DNA of 64,000 nucleotides from Runella sp. CRIBMP (GTDB lineage Bacteria; Bacteroidota; Bacteroidia; Cytophagales; Spirosomataceae): positions 1 through 64,000 of the forward strand of contig NZ_JAAAKZ010000012.1 in NCBI RefSeq assembly GCF_009905605.1. The letters run 5' to 3'. A model generated the notes under the pieces. It was given only the letters and a program-made list of their open reading frames with translations. It did not search any database and had not been told where the DNA came from. Positions 9,533 to 18,400 of the stretch are shown in pieces. The position numbers were made by a program, and so were the translations under genes. Position 1 is the first letter of the stretch, and each line of letters starts with the position of its first letter.

Positions 9533-9935
9533 ATCAAGTCTTATAAGCCGGATTCTGTTTCCCGATTTTCATCGGGACTCTTATCATTTATCTGGTTCTG
9601 ACGTCGCCGTCCGAATCTATCAACCTACCCATGCCGATACCCCTTGGAAGAGGATTGGAGCGAGTAACTCCAAAATCGGCACTTATTTGGTCTTTCAGCC
9701 CGTAAGGTTTACCATGCCTCGCTTGTCACCAACCGAGCGGTGGGCTCTTACCCCACCCTTTCGCCCTTACCCAATTTCGAACGAGTTCGAAACTTGGCGG
9801 TTTGCTTTCTGTTGCACTTGCTGTCAAGTCGCCGTCACCAACGACTTGCCTTCCTGTTAGGAAGTACGGTACTCTGCGCTGTCCGGACTTTCCTTCCCAA
9901 AATTAATTTGGAACGATAAGACGGACCTGATTCAC
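9533..9935 (-). ncRNA. rnpB: RNase P RNA (class A), catalytic RNA for tRNA 5' maturation
   Basis: Read on the minus strand the segment begins with the conserved 5' element GGAAAGTCCGGAC (9881-9893), continues with ACAGAAAGCAAACCGCC, GGGTAAGGGCGAAAGGGTG and AGAGCCCACCG, and ends with AACAGAATCCGGCTTATA (about 9541-9558): the P4 and 3' signatures of bacterial RNase P RNA. The terminal helix P1 is seen as GTCTTAT (9916-9922, minus) with ATAAGAC (9538-9544, minus), extended by AUCA/UGAU. Ends are therefore good to about 10 bases. A TAGATTTG promoter element lies at 9945-9952. A 128-codon open frame on the plus strand is only the shadow of this gene. Confidence 0.96.
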
Positions 9936-9944
9936 TATTGGGCA

Positions 9945-9952
9945 CAAATCTA
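9945..9952 (-). promoter_or_regulatory. Bacteroidota -7 promoter element for rnpB
   Basis: TAGATTTG on the minus strand matches TAnnTTTG exactly and puts transcription start near 9938, a few bases before helix P1 of RNase P RNA. The -33 element is weak (a TTTG lies at 9977-9980, spacing 24). Confidence 0.6.
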
Positions 9953-10030
9953 TGAAGAGTTGTGCTCTTTAAAAATCAAATAAACAGAAAAAAATCGTAA
10001 TAACCATAAACTGTCATTCAATTTTTTGAC

Positions 10031-11512
10031 TTACAGGAGCCCATCAATTTTAACTTCGATGCGCCCTTTTGCAACAACTAACGCTACTAAGGAGGTTGGG
10101 GTCAGATAAACTTGATCAGGAACCAAGGTGTCTAAACGCCCTCCCAAATCTACCCCTTTGGCTACTTTACGGTTAGTAAGTTGTTGACGAATAGCTTTTT
10201 GGGCTTCATCAATTTGGGTGCCTATTGGAAACACAAATTGTTGTTCGATTTGTTTTGCAAAACGCCCCTGCAACAGCCAATTGGCCGTTTGAACAAGTAC
10301 GTTTCGGGTACTTAAATCATAATCTACATTCTTCAAAGAAAGTAGGCGCGTGGTGGCATCATAATAGGGAACACCTTTGAGATATATAACCCCGTTTATA
10401 CTTCCCTTCAATCCTGCTTTAATGACAAGTTTATCGTTTTGACCATAAATATCAATCTCCGTCACTTCAATTTTGTATTTTCCGTCTTTAAAATCAAATG
10501 TTTTCCCAATAAATTGAGTCGCCGCCAATCGAGAGGCCTCCTCATAGGGCACCACCCCAATCAATCCGATTTGAAAGCCTTGAGGTATGTCATTGGTTAT
10601 AATCAGATTGGGTACATCAACGACGGGCTTCATGACTGGTTTTGCCCCAACTAGGGTTTGGGTAAATCCCCTGATTCCGATGGTTGCACTGATTTTGCCG
10701 TTTTTAATTTCGAAAGGTGAAGCCAAAATATCGGTCGGAGTCACCACAAGCCACGACCTATACTCTTCGGAGAGTAATCGCGGTTCACGAATTAAATTCC
10801 AGGCTTGGATGACGTAGGGTTTAATGATAAAATTTTTCCGTACGTTATCGTCAATGGATTTTGAAATCGTGCCTAGGTTTTCGGAAATTTTACGGCTTAC
10901 CAACCCTGTAATGGGTATATCTATTCCCGCTACTTTAATGCTCGGTTTGGTCACCCAATCAAAGCCCGCCGAAACGGTATTGGTACTCACTGTCCAGTCG
11001 GGATCTATACCGACACGGGTCATAAATTTCATATTTATCTGAAATTCAGTACTTTGACTACCCGAAATCTCAATACCCAACGGAGCTATTTTATAGGCCT
11101 TCTCAGCCCATATTTTCAGGGGTACGGTATAATAAAGCAATGAATCTCTGGCCTCCGCAACGATTGGCGCTCTTTTCCAAACTTTAATCTTAAAGTTATC
11201 TTGGTTGTCGTCGCTGAAACTGTTGTCTTCATAAATCAATCCCTGCACCTGTACATTCAGATGTTTTGTTACCTCAGCAATCGATAACTCGATGGGTACA
11301 TGAACAACCGATTTATGTTTCTCGCTTTGAATTTCCATGTTAGTGTGTTGATATGCCTCCGCAGGTGCTTTTGGCTGGGTAGTGGTTGGGGTTTTACAGC
11401 CCATGACCCATACAGAAAGAACAAAAACCGAAAGGTAAATTAACGAAGAGAAAGGGCAGGAAAAAGTATAACGCAAATCTAAAGGTTTAACACCAATTTT
11501 ATCTAAAAACAT
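10031..11512 (-). CDS. DUF4403 family lipoprotein
   Basis: 493 residues, with a lipoprotein signal: hydrophobic stretch 24-37 and a lipobox-like VMGC with Cys39. The rest is a beta-rich DUF4403 domain. The family is common in Bacteroidota and Proteobacteria and is thought to have tandem lipid-binding-like beta folds (BPI/SMP-like), but no activity is proven. Visible features include the repeated two-half layout (…GFDWVTKPSIKVAGIDIPITG… early, …KGVPYYDATTRLLSLKNVDYDL… late). It stands alone between the GH20 gene upstream (different transcript, same strand) and rnpB. The long 23-residue n-region before the hydrophobic core is odd, but no better start exists. Confidence 0.82.
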   Translation of the reverse strand: MFLDKIGVKPLDLRYTFSCPFSSLIYLSVFVLSVWVMGCKTPTTTQPKAPAEAYQHTNMEIQSEKHKSVVHVPIELSIAEVTKHLNVQVQGLIYEDNSFSDDNQDNFKIKVWKRAPIVAEARDSLLYYTVPLKIWAEKAYKIAPLGIEISGSQSTEFQINMKFMTRVGIDPDWTVSTNTVSAGFDWVTKPSIKVAGIDIPITGLVSRKISENLGTISKSIDDNVRKNFIIKPYVIQAWNLIREPRLLSEEYRSWLVVTPTDILASPFEIKNGKISATIGIRGFTQTLVGAKPVMKPVVDVPNLIITNDIPQGFQIGLIGVVPYEEASRLAATQFIGKTFDFKDGKYKIEVTEIDIYGQNDKLVIKAGLKGSINGVIYLKGVPYYDATTRLLSLKNVDYDLSTRNVLVQTANWLLQGRFAKQIEQQFVFPIGTQIDEAQKAIRQQLTNRKVAKGVDLGGRLDTLVPDQVYLTPTSLVALVVAKGRIEVKIDGLL

Positions 11513-11599
11513 GGGAATAAATCAAAGTAAATGAAGGACTCACAAAGTTATTAAAACAACCTTATAAGTCCTCTTATCAATCTTTAAAATACCCTATTT

Positions 11600-13255
11600 C
11601 TATTTTTTCAACGGCCACCGATAGGTAAATTTATGATTAATTGGTGCTTCGAAATAATTTACGTTTAAATGGTCAAGGCGCTTCTTATGAACATCTAAGC
11701 GTTTTTTAAAATCATCGATATTCTTGCCGTTTTTTGCCGTCCAACCTACTTCTGCCAATGCACACGCTCGCGGAAAAGTCATATATTCGACGTATTCAGA
11801 GGTGGGCATATATTCGGTCCAGACATTTCCCTGAACGCCAATAATGTGTTTAACTTCATCGGGAGTTAGGTTGGAGGGGGTAGGTTCGTACAAATACGAC
11901 TCTTCCAAGGGCGTAAACCCTCCGATAGCAATGGGTTGTGTTTTGGCATCGGCCTGATAATGATCTAAATAGCAAAAGTTCCCTGGCGTCATAATGGCAT
12001 CGTGGCGCTGTTTGGCAGCCGCCACTCCCCCTTCAATTCCCTGCCAGCTCATTACGGTAGCATTAGGCGAAAGCCCTCCCTCCAAAATCTCATCCCAGCC
12101 AATCATTTTACGCCCTTTGGAGGTAATGAATTTATCAATACGGCGGATAAAATAACTCTGTAATTCATGTTCATCTTTCAAGCCTTCTTTTTTAATCAAC
12201 TCCTGACAAAAACGACTTTCTGCCCACTGTTTTTTGGGGCACTCATCCCCGCCAATGTGAATGTACTGGCTGGGAAACAAGTCAAGCACTTCGGCCAGAA
12301 TGCCTTCCAGAAAGCGAAATGTCTCTTCTTTAGGGGCAAAAACATCTTCATGTACTCCCCATTTCGTGCCTACTTGGTAGATTTTGTCGGGGTTATTCCC
12401 ATATTCTGGATAGGCCGCCAGCGCTGCCAATGCGTGTCCGGGCATTTCAATTTCAGGAATAACGGTCACAAAACGCTCCTGTGCGTACTTCACTACCTCT
12501 CTGATTTCATCTTGGGTATAAAAACCACCATAGGGCTTACCATCGTATTTTTGGTCGCTGTAATGGCCCAACATGGTTTGTCGGCGTTGCGCGCCGATTT
12601 CGGTCAATTTGGGATATTTTTTGATTTCAATGCGCCACCCTTGATCATCCGTCAGGTGCCAATGAAAGGTGTTCATTTTGTGCAACGCAATCAAATCAAT
12701 GTATTTTTTTATAAACGAGACGGGATAAAAATAACGCGCAGCATCAAGCATCAATCCACGATAGGCGTACCGTGGTCGGTCTTCAATCAGGCAGCAGGGA
12801 ATACTCCATTTTATATTTTCAGCCCTTTCCACACCATAAATTTCAGCAGGCATCAACTGCAACAACGACTGAATTCCGTAAAAAAAACCTTTGGGTTGCT
12901 CGGCCGTAATGATAATCCGCTTGGGCGTTATTTCCAAAAAATATCCTTCGTCGCCGAGCTTATCATCTTTTGTGGTGACAAAATTGATACCATCCTTGAC
13001 CCGAAAATTACCAGCAAATACCTTCGTATCTTTGCCTGTGACACTCCCAATCTTGTTTGCCAGCGCTTCGGCTAGGCGGCGCAGTACGGGGTCGGTGCTT
13101 GCTACGGCAATTACTGGATTCGGGGGGAGAATAAACGTTCCTTCTTTTGGCACTAGTTGTAACGGCTTCGGAAGAATTGGGTAGGACGTTTGTGCCAAAA
13201 CTGGGTATAGTACCCAAAATGACAGCAAAATAAAAAGCTGAACGCTCTTTTTCAT
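11600..13255 (-). CDS. Beta-N-acetylhexosaminidase, glycoside hydrolase family 20
   Basis: I place the start at 13255 (MKKSVQLFILL), giving 551 residues and a signal peptide ending PVLAQ; the longer open frame adds 14 residues that would spoil it. Residues 23-160 are the N-terminal GH20b domain and 163-510 the catalytic barrel. Signatures are YRGLMLDAARYFYP, HWHLTDDQGWR and the catalytic pair Asp337-Glu338 in HIGGDECP, used in substrate-assisted hydrolysis of terminal GlcNAc/GalNAc. Family length is normal. An exported hexosaminidase plus the nagA gene at 27141 is consistent with use of chitin-like or glycan-derived amino sugars, although the two genes are 14 kb apart. Confidence 0.94.
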   Translation of the reverse strand: MKKSVQLFILLSFWVLYPVLAQTSYPILPKPLQLVPKEGTFILPPNPVIAVASTDPVLRRLAEALANKIGSVTGKDTKVFAGNFRVKDGINFVTTKDDKLGDEGYFLEITPKRIIITAEQPKGFFYGIQSLLQLMPAEIYGVERAENIKWSIPCCLIEDRPRYAYRGLMLDAARYFYPVSFIKKYIDLIALHKMNTFHWHLTDDQGWRIEIKKYPKLTEIGAQRRQTMLGHYSDQKYDGKPYGGFYTQDEIREVVKYAQERFVTVIPEIEMPGHALAALAAYPEYGNNPDKIYQVGTKWGVHEDVFAPKEETFRFLEGILAEVLDLFPSQYIHIGGDECPKKQWAESRFCQELIKKEGLKDEHELQSYFIRRIDKFITSKGRKMIGWDEILEGGLSPNATVMSWQGIEGGVAAAKQRHDAIMTPGNFCYLDHYQADAKTQPIAIGGFTPLEESYLYEPTPSNLTPDEVKHIIGVQGNVWTEYMPTSEYVEYMTFPRACALAEVGWTAKNGKNIDDFKKRLDVHKKRLDHLNVNYFEAPINHKFTYRWPLKK

Positions 13256-13890
13256 AAATTGGGATAACGGTTTGGGCATGAATAAATGACTGATCAATCA
13301 AACTTTTAGGTTAGACGGAGGCGTTGGGTACACTGCACGCAAGAGCAGGAATCAATTCCAAAATTGGTGGAGGAATTTGGATTAAGCATATAACTGAGTT
13401 AGTCGGTAAAGGAAAAACTCTACACTTCTTACCCTTCTGAACTGACTTCTAAACGCTTAGCATCAAAAGATTCGGCAGAAGCATTAGTATTTTAATTGTA
13501 CTGACACCTGTATCGACCGATTTTTTAAAAAAAAGCCGCGGCACCGTACAGTATGAATTCACTCGTCATTTGCGACTGCCCCCCCCCTTCCTTGACCTAC
13601 TACTGTCAAGTCTCTGTAAACTACTTTACCTGTTTGGGTACTGAGCCTTCGGCGGCGCTTAATGTAAAAAAAGACCTTATGTCCACGGATGCGGTCAATG
13701 GCAGTCAATTCGAAAGTTTTTGGGAACGCCTAGGCCAGAATGAACTTGGGCAGCGTAAACTGAATGATAGGTAGGAAACTTTCTAAAACAGATAGGTTTG
13801 ATGAAAACACAAACCTAAAAAAATACAACGCTCTCAACAAATTTTGTACTTGATCCCAATTTTTGGGTTTGCTCCATTTCATTCTACAAC
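13256..13890. other. Intergenic region without a recognisable gene
   Basis: About 630 bases between the GH20 start and the tRNA terminator. A 73-codon plus-strand frame at 13553-13774 shows no family resemblance and begins in a nine-C run (13579-13587), so I do not call it. The C-run is the longest G/C homopolymer I noticed in the window and is a likely spot for slippage or sequencing error. Confidence 0.5.
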
Positions 13891-13927
13891 AAAAAACCCT
13901 CAAAACAGCGTGTTTTGAGGGTTTTTT
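13891..13927. terminator. Intrinsic terminator downstream of tRNA-Lys
   Basis: Perfect 17-bp stem (13891-13907 with 13911-13927), GCG loop, flanked by A6 and T6 runs. It lies 10 bases beyond the 3' end of the minus-strand tRNA. Confidence 0.92.
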
Positions 13928-13937
13928 CATTTTTTTG

Positions 13938-14010
13938 TGATCCCGCTGGGATTCGAACCCAGGACCCATACATTAAAAGTGTATTGCTCTACCAGCTGAG
14001 CTACAGAATC
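13938..14010 (-). tRNA. tRNA-Lys (anticodon UUU)
   Basis: The minus strand folds into a complete 73-base tRNA: acceptor stem GATTCTG with CGGGATC (including G-U pairs), D-arm GCTCAGCTGGTAGAGC, anticodon stem ATACA/TGTAT with loop CTTTTAA (anticodon TTT), and T-arm CTGGG-TTCGAAT-CCCAG, discriminator A. No CCA is encoded. A TTG-N20-TACTTTTG promoter lies upstream and a strong terminator downstream, so it is a single-gene transcript. Confidence 0.97.
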
Positions 14011-14051
14011 TTTTTTTTACAATTCGGTGGTTGTTCCCGTGAATTGTGGTG

Positions 14052-14082
14052 CAAAAGTAGGCGAAACATGGATACGACGCAA
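14052..14082 (-). promoter_or_regulatory. Promoter of tRNA-Lys
   Basis: On the minus strand TACTTTTG (14052-14059) matches the Bacteroidota -7 consensus and TTG (14080-14082) stands 20 bases upstream as -33 element. Predicted start is near 14045, 35 bases before the mature tRNA. Confidence 0.65.
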
Positions 14083-14281
14083 GACCTCAACTAAAAAAAA
14101 AATAAAGAAAAATTGGAAGTTAACCTATATCAGCGAATTACGACTAAAAAAAAACTTTATTTTTTTTAATTCACTATTCTACTGCGTTAGAAATCGGTCT
14201 AAAACTGCTTATTTTGAAAGATGAATCTTTCAAACAATTGTTATTTCTCACAGAGATAGTTTTAAAACACCACCTAATTCC

Positions 14282-15136
14282 ATGAAACTTTTTCGTTTTG
14301 GCACTTTTGAACAGGAAAAACCGGGCGTAATTCTCCCCAATGGGCGTAAAATTGACGTTTCAGCCTTCGGTCAGGATTACAACGAAGCTTTTTTTGCAAG
14401 CAACGGTATTCATCGTTTGGCAGAATGGCTGACCGCAAACGCAGACACCTGTCCAGAAGTATCCGATAGCATTCGGCTCGGCTCCTGCGTAGCGCGTCCT
14501 TCCAAAATCGTGTGCATTGGGCTGAACTACGCCAAACATGCCGCTGAATCAGGCGCTCAGGTGCCCCCAGAGCCTGTTATTTTCTTTAAATCTACCACGG
14601 CGCTCTGCGGTCCTTTTGACAATGTCGTCATTCCCCGAAACTCCGTCAAGACCGACTGGGAAGTGGAACTAGCCTTTGTGATTGGCAAAAAAGCTAGCTA
14701 CGTCGATGAAGCCGAGGCTATGGATTACGTGGCGGGTTATATTTTACACAATGATTATTCAGAACGTGAGTTTCAACTTGAGCGCAGCGGTCAGTGGGTA
14801 AAGGGAAAAAGCAACGACACCTTTGCGCCTATGGGGCCGTTTATGGCAACCAAGGACGAAATCGCCGACCCGCACAAATTACGCCTTTGGCTGAAAGTAA
14901 ACGGCGAAATGTTGCAAGATTCCAATACCGACGACATGGTATTTAAAATCCCCAAGCTTGTTAGCTACCTTAGCCAATTTATGACGCTTCTGCCTGGTGA
15001 TGTGATTTCTACGGGTACTCCGTTTGGGGTGGGTCTTGGTTTCAAACCTCCTCGCTACCTCAAATCAGGCGACGTGGTAGAACTGGGCATCGACCACCTC
15101 GGCACCCAGCGTCAGGTAGCAGTGGCGTACCAATAA
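14282..15136 (+). CDS. Fumarylacetoacetate hydrolase (FAH) family protein
   Basis: 284 residues. Residues about 78-282 form the FAH catalytic domain: CIGLNYAKHAAE, EPVIFFK, DWEVELAFVIG with the acidic metal ligands, HNDYSERE, KSNDTFAPMGP and the late STGTPFGVGLG. The N-terminal 70 residues are the usual leader domain. Closest characterised relatives by layout are 2,4-diketo-3-deoxy-L-fuconate/rhamnonate hydrolases and ureidoglycolate-lyase-annotated proteins; the exact substrate cannot be set from sequence. A lactonase-like amidohydrolase (20651) of the type that acts earlier in L-fucose or L-rhamnose oxidation lies 5.5 kb away, which mildly favours a sugar-acid role. Ends at a terminator. 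Confidence 0.87.
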   Translation: MKLFRFGTFEQEKPGVILPNGRKIDVSAFGQDYNEAFFASNGIHRLAEWLTANADTCPEVSDSIRLGSCVARPSKIVCIGLNYAKHAAESGAQVPPEPVIFFKSTTALCGPFDNVVIPRNSVKTDWEVELAFVIGKKASYVDEAEAMDYVAGYILHNDYSEREFQLERSGQWVKGKSNDTFAPMGPFMATKDEIADPHKLRLWLKVNGEMLQDSNTDDMVFKIPKLVSYLSQFMTLLPGDVISTGTPFGVGLGFKPPRYLKSGDVVELGIDHLGTQRQVAVAYQ

Positions 15137-15165
15137 AATAGCCTTCAAGACACACCAAACATTTT

Positions 15166-15192
15166 GGCGGTTAGGGCCCGACTCTAACCGCC
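15166..15192 (+). terminator. Intrinsic terminator after the FAH gene
   Basis: GGCGGTTAG (15166-15174) pairs with CTAACCGCC (15184-15192); followed by TTTC and a T-rich stretch. It separates the FAH gene from the DUF5916 gene. Confidence 0.8.
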
Positions 15193-15221
15193 TTTCATTC
15201 TTTATTATTACATCTTTTCAA

Positions 15222-17390
15222 ATGCTACAAATGCGTCTGTTTCTGTGGTTTTTACTGTGTGGGGTAACGGTTTTTGCCCAAAAGAAAAATGAATCCTACC
15301 AGTACCACATTCGGGAAGCAGAGGCTCCTCTCAAAATCGACGGTCTGGAAAATGATGCCGCTTGGCAAACCACCGAAACCGCCAAAGACTTCTTTATGAT
15401 TACGCCGATGGACACCAGCTTGTCGCGCGCTAAAACGGAGGTTAAAATGTGTTATGATAAAAATAACCTCTATATCATTGCCATCAATTATAAGCCTGTA
15501 AAGGGCGCCCTAGTGGTAGAATCCCTGAAAAGAGACTTCAATTTTGGCAACAATGACAATTTTTTTATCGTTCTGGACACGTTTGAAGACTTAACCAACG
15601 GCTTTTCGTTTGGGGCCAGTGCCGCAGGTGCTTATTGGGACGGACAAGAGGCCGACGGGACATTCATCAACCTTAATTGGGATAATAAATGGCACGGAGC
15701 TACCAAAAACTACGATGACCGCTGGGTATGGGAAGCCGCCATTCCTTTTAAAAGCATACGCTACCGGCCAGACCAAACCCGATGGGGCATCAATTTTAGC
15801 CGTCTCGAACTAACCATCAACGAAAAATCGGCGTGGGCACCCGTTCCACGTCAATTTCAATCGGCCAATTTGGGCTATGCTGGCGTATTGGTGTGGGACA
15901 AGCCGCTGCCTCCTGCAGGAAAGAACATTTCACTGATTCCCTACGCACTCACGAATGTATCGAAAGACCAAGTTAAGAAGACTCCTGCCGACTGGAAGCC
16001 CGCCATTGGAGGAGATGCGAAAATTGCCCTTAACTCATCCCTTAACCTAGATTTGACCGTCAATCCAGACTTTTCGCAGGTGGAGGTGGATGTTCAACAA
16101 ACCAATTTAGACCGTTTTGAACTATTTTTTCCCGAACGACGGCAGTTCTTTTTAGAAAATGCCGACTTGTTTGCCAGTTTTGGTTTTTCGACCCTGCGCC
16201 CCTTCTTCTCACGACGTATTGGGTTGGGCGTTCCGATTTTATTCGGGGCAAGGCTCAGTGGTAAATTGGATAAAAACTGGCGTATCGGCGTTTTGGATAC
16301 CCAAACCCGTGAGCAGGGAGATTTGCCCGCCCAGAACTTTGCCGTCGTAGCCTTGCAACGCAAGGTGTTCGCCCGTTCCAACGTCGGGATCTTGATGGTC
16401 AACAAAGAATCATTGGGCTATGATGAGCAAATCCATAAAACAACGGGAAGATATAACCGTAACATAGGCGCCGAATTCAACTTGGCCTCCGCCAATAATA
16501 TCTGGACGGGCAAAGCGACCGTGCTCAAGTCGTTCAGTCCACACTTATCGGGCAACGATGTGGCCATTTCGAGCCTGCTCAACTTCAACAAAGCAAATCT
16601 CTTTTGGCAATGGCGATATGAATACGTCGGTGAGAACTACAACGCCGAAGTAGGCTATGTGCCTAACGCCGCCCGGCGCGGGTATCAAATGGCCGTCCCC
16701 AATGTAGGATATTTATTTTTTGTCAATTCGCAAAGCCTCATAAGCCACGGACCGCTTCTCCAAACGACCTTGTTTTGGAACAAATCAAATAAGTTGACCG
16801 ATAATGAAACGACGTTGACTTACACCTTTAACTTTCGAAATAGAGCCATTGGTGTTGTCGGCGTTGCTTCCAACTACGTGCAGCTCTTGGCTCCATTTGA
16901 CCCCACAAATACGGGGCGGGAGAAGTTAGCAGCTGGTACAAATCACAATTGGAAATCGGCAGGAATGGATTTTACCTCCAGCCCACGCGCACGCTTAACG
17001 TACGCTTTCAGCGCCCGCTACGGTGGCTTTTTTGCCAACGGAAGCCGCCTAAATTTAAAAACAACCCTCGGGTATCGTTTTCAACCTTATGTAGCCACCA
17101 AGTTTTCGGTAGATTATAACAACATTCAGGTTCCTTACCTGAAAACCCCCGTTGAGTTGTGGCTCGTAGGCCCTAGGGTAGACATTACATTTACCAACAG
17201 TCTGTTCTGGACTACTTTTGTGCAGTACAACAGCCAAGCAAAAAACATCAACCTGAACACTCGCCTTCAATGGCGCTATCAGCCTGCTTCTGACCTGTTT
17301 ATCGTATACACTGATAATTATTTACCCGAAAACCTAATGGTCAAGAACCGCGCCATTGTCTTAAAATTGACGTATTGGTGGAATGTTTAA
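15222..17390 (+). CDS. DUF5916 outer-membrane protein with CBM9-like N-terminal domain
   Basis: 722 residues with a signal peptide ending TVFAQ. Residues about 30-230 are a carbohydrate-binding family 9-like domain (APLKIDGLENDAAW, WVWEAAIPFKSIRY), and the remainder is the DUF5916 domain, whose alternating aromatic strands and C-terminal …KLTYWWNV suggest a large outer-membrane beta-barrel. A conserved FFPERRQFFLEN motif occurs near residue 305. This family is abundant in Bacteroidota; its role is unproven, with surface handling of carbohydrate or glycoconjugate suggested only by the CBM9-like part. Confidence 0.88.
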   Translation: MLQMRLFLWFLLCGVTVFAQKKNESYQYHIREAEAPLKIDGLENDAAWQTTETAKDFFMITPMDTSLSRAKTEVKMCYDKNNLYIIAINYKPVKGALVVESLKRDFNFGNNDNFFIVLDTFEDLTNGFSFGASAAGAYWDGQEADGTFINLNWDNKWHGATKNYDDRWVWEAAIPFKSIRYRPDQTRWGINFSRLELTINEKSAWAPVPRQFQSANLGYAGVLVWDKPLPPAGKNISLIPYALTNVSKDQVKKTPADWKPAIGGDAKIALNSSLNLDLTVNPDFSQVEVDVQQTNLDRFELFFPERRQFFLENADLFASFGFSTLRPFFSRRIGLGVPILFGARLSGKLDKNWRIGVLDTQTREQGDLPAQNFAVVALQRKVFARSNVGILMVNKESLGYDEQIHKTTGRYNRNIGAEFNLASANNIWTGKATVLKSFSPHLSGNDVAISSLLNFNKANLFWQWRYEYVGENYNAEVGYVPNAARRGYQMAVPNVGYLFFVNSQSLISHGPLLQTTLFWNKSNKLTDNETTLTYTFNFRNRAIGVVGVASNYVQLLAPFDPTNTGREKLAAGTNHNWKSAGMDFTSSPRARLTYAFSARYGGFFANGSRLNLKTTLGYRFQPYVATKFSVDYNNIQVPYLKTPVELWLVGPRVDITFTNSLFWTTFVQYNSQAKNINLNTRLQWRYQPASDLFIVYTDNYLPENLMVKNRAIVLKLTYWWNV

Positions 17391-17428
17391 AAATTGATTT
17401 TCAATGACCGCTAGTCATTAAAATAGAT

Positions 17429-18124
17429 ATGAGTATTAAAGTAATTGCGTTTGACGCCGACGATACCCTTTGGGTCAATGAGCCTTTTTTTCAGGAAACT
17501 GAGCGTAAATTTTGCGGTTTGCTCGAAGATTACCTTCCCCACCACAGCATTTCGGCGGAGTTGTACCAGACCCAAGTCCAAAATATTTCGTTGTACGGCT
17601 ACGGCGTAAAAAGCTTTATTTTAAGCATGGTCGAAACAGCCCTGCGCATTTCCGAAAATACCCTCGGCGTACCTGTCATCGAAAAAATCATTGAGTTGGG
17701 CAAAGAAATGCTCGAAAAACCCATTGAATTACTGGAAGATGTTGAACACGTCCTGCAATCACTTTCGGGACATTACAGGTTGGTGGTAGCGACCAAGGGG
17801 GATTTGCTCGACCAAGAACGAAAATTGCGTAAATCGGGCTTAGAGCATTATTTTCACCACATCGAAATCATGAGCGAAAAGAAGGAAGCCGATTATCAAA
17901 AGCTTATCAAACACCTTGACATTGAGACTGATGAATTTTTGATGATTGGCAATTCGCTCAAATCAGATGTCTTACCCGTATTGGCCATTGGCGGGCACGG
18001 TTTTCACATTCCATTCCATACCACTTGGGCGTATGAGCATGTTGAGCATCGAGTTGAACATGACCGTTTCAAAGATTTCAAAAACATAAGTGAAATTCTC
18101 CCTCATTTAATGGGTCAAGAGTAA
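17429..18124 (+). CDS. HAD-superfamily hydrolase (subclass IA phosphatase)
   Basis: 231 residues. Motif I FDADDTLW with nucleophile Asp9 and acid/base Asp11, motif II in VVATKGD near residue 132, Lys in the SEKKEADY region and motif IV in MIGNSLKSDVLP. An alpha-helical cap lies between motifs I and II. These are soluble magnesium-dependent phosphatases; the DADDTLW variant resembles pyrophosphatase/phosphoglycolate-type members, but the substrate is open. It starts 38 bp after the DUF5916 gene and may share its transcript. Confidence 0.9.
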   Translation: MSIKVIAFDADDTLWVNEPFFQETERKFCGLLEDYLPHHSISAELYQTQVQNISLYGYGVKSFILSMVETALRISENTLGVPVIEKIIELGKEMLEKPIELLEDVEHVLQSLSGHYRLVVATKGDLLDQERKLRKSGLEHYFHHIEIMSEKKEADYQKLIKHLDIETDEFLMIGNSLKSDVLPVLAIGGHGFHIPFHTTWAYEHVEHRVEHDRFKDFKNISEILPHLMGQE

Positions 18125-18231
18125 GTAACAGTGCAAAATAAACTTCCTCTTTCCAAGCTTGATTCGTTAAGTAGTTCATAATCAACAGCTTTAAACCGTG
18201 CGGTCGACCACTTGAAAAGTCTCCTTTCAAT

Positions 18232-18366
18232 ATGCCCGTTCACTTAAATTCCCTTTTAATTTTATTGATTGTTTCCACATTGCTTTACCAGAGGAGAATT
18301 ATTCAAGAACACGCTCATTACCAAAATGTTATTAAGCGGTTTGAGGATATGTATGATATGCTGTAA
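18232..18366 (+). CDS. Possible 44-residue single-pass membrane peptide
   Basis: A short frame in the 276-bp gap before the patatin gene encodes MPVHLNSLLILLIVST, a hydrophobic segment, then LLYQRRIIQEHAHYQ and a charged amphipathic tail to the stop. The pattern (short N-terminus, one membrane helix of about 15 residues, positive-inside RR, helical tail) is more gene-like than random, and the frame ends 34 bp before the patatin start on the same strand. No family is recognised and no ribosome binding site is evident. It could be a small membrane partner of the phospholipase, or chance. Confidence 0.35.
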   Translation: MPVHLNSLLILLIVSTLLYQRRIIQEHAHYQNVIKRFEDMYDML

Positions 18367-18400
18367 TTATGTCTTTCTGTTCTAAACACGGCATATTTGT

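Noticed and set aside
9474-9860. 128-codon plus-strand frame next to the OmpA gene
   Set aside because: It lies across the RNase P RNA gene and its translation has no protein-like features.
12167-13075. 302-codon plus-strand frame
   Set aside because: Antisense shadow of the GH20 hexosaminidase, which has complete catalytic motifs.
13553-13774. 73-codon frame before the tRNA
   Set aside because: No family resemblance, starts beside a nine-C run and has no supporting signals.
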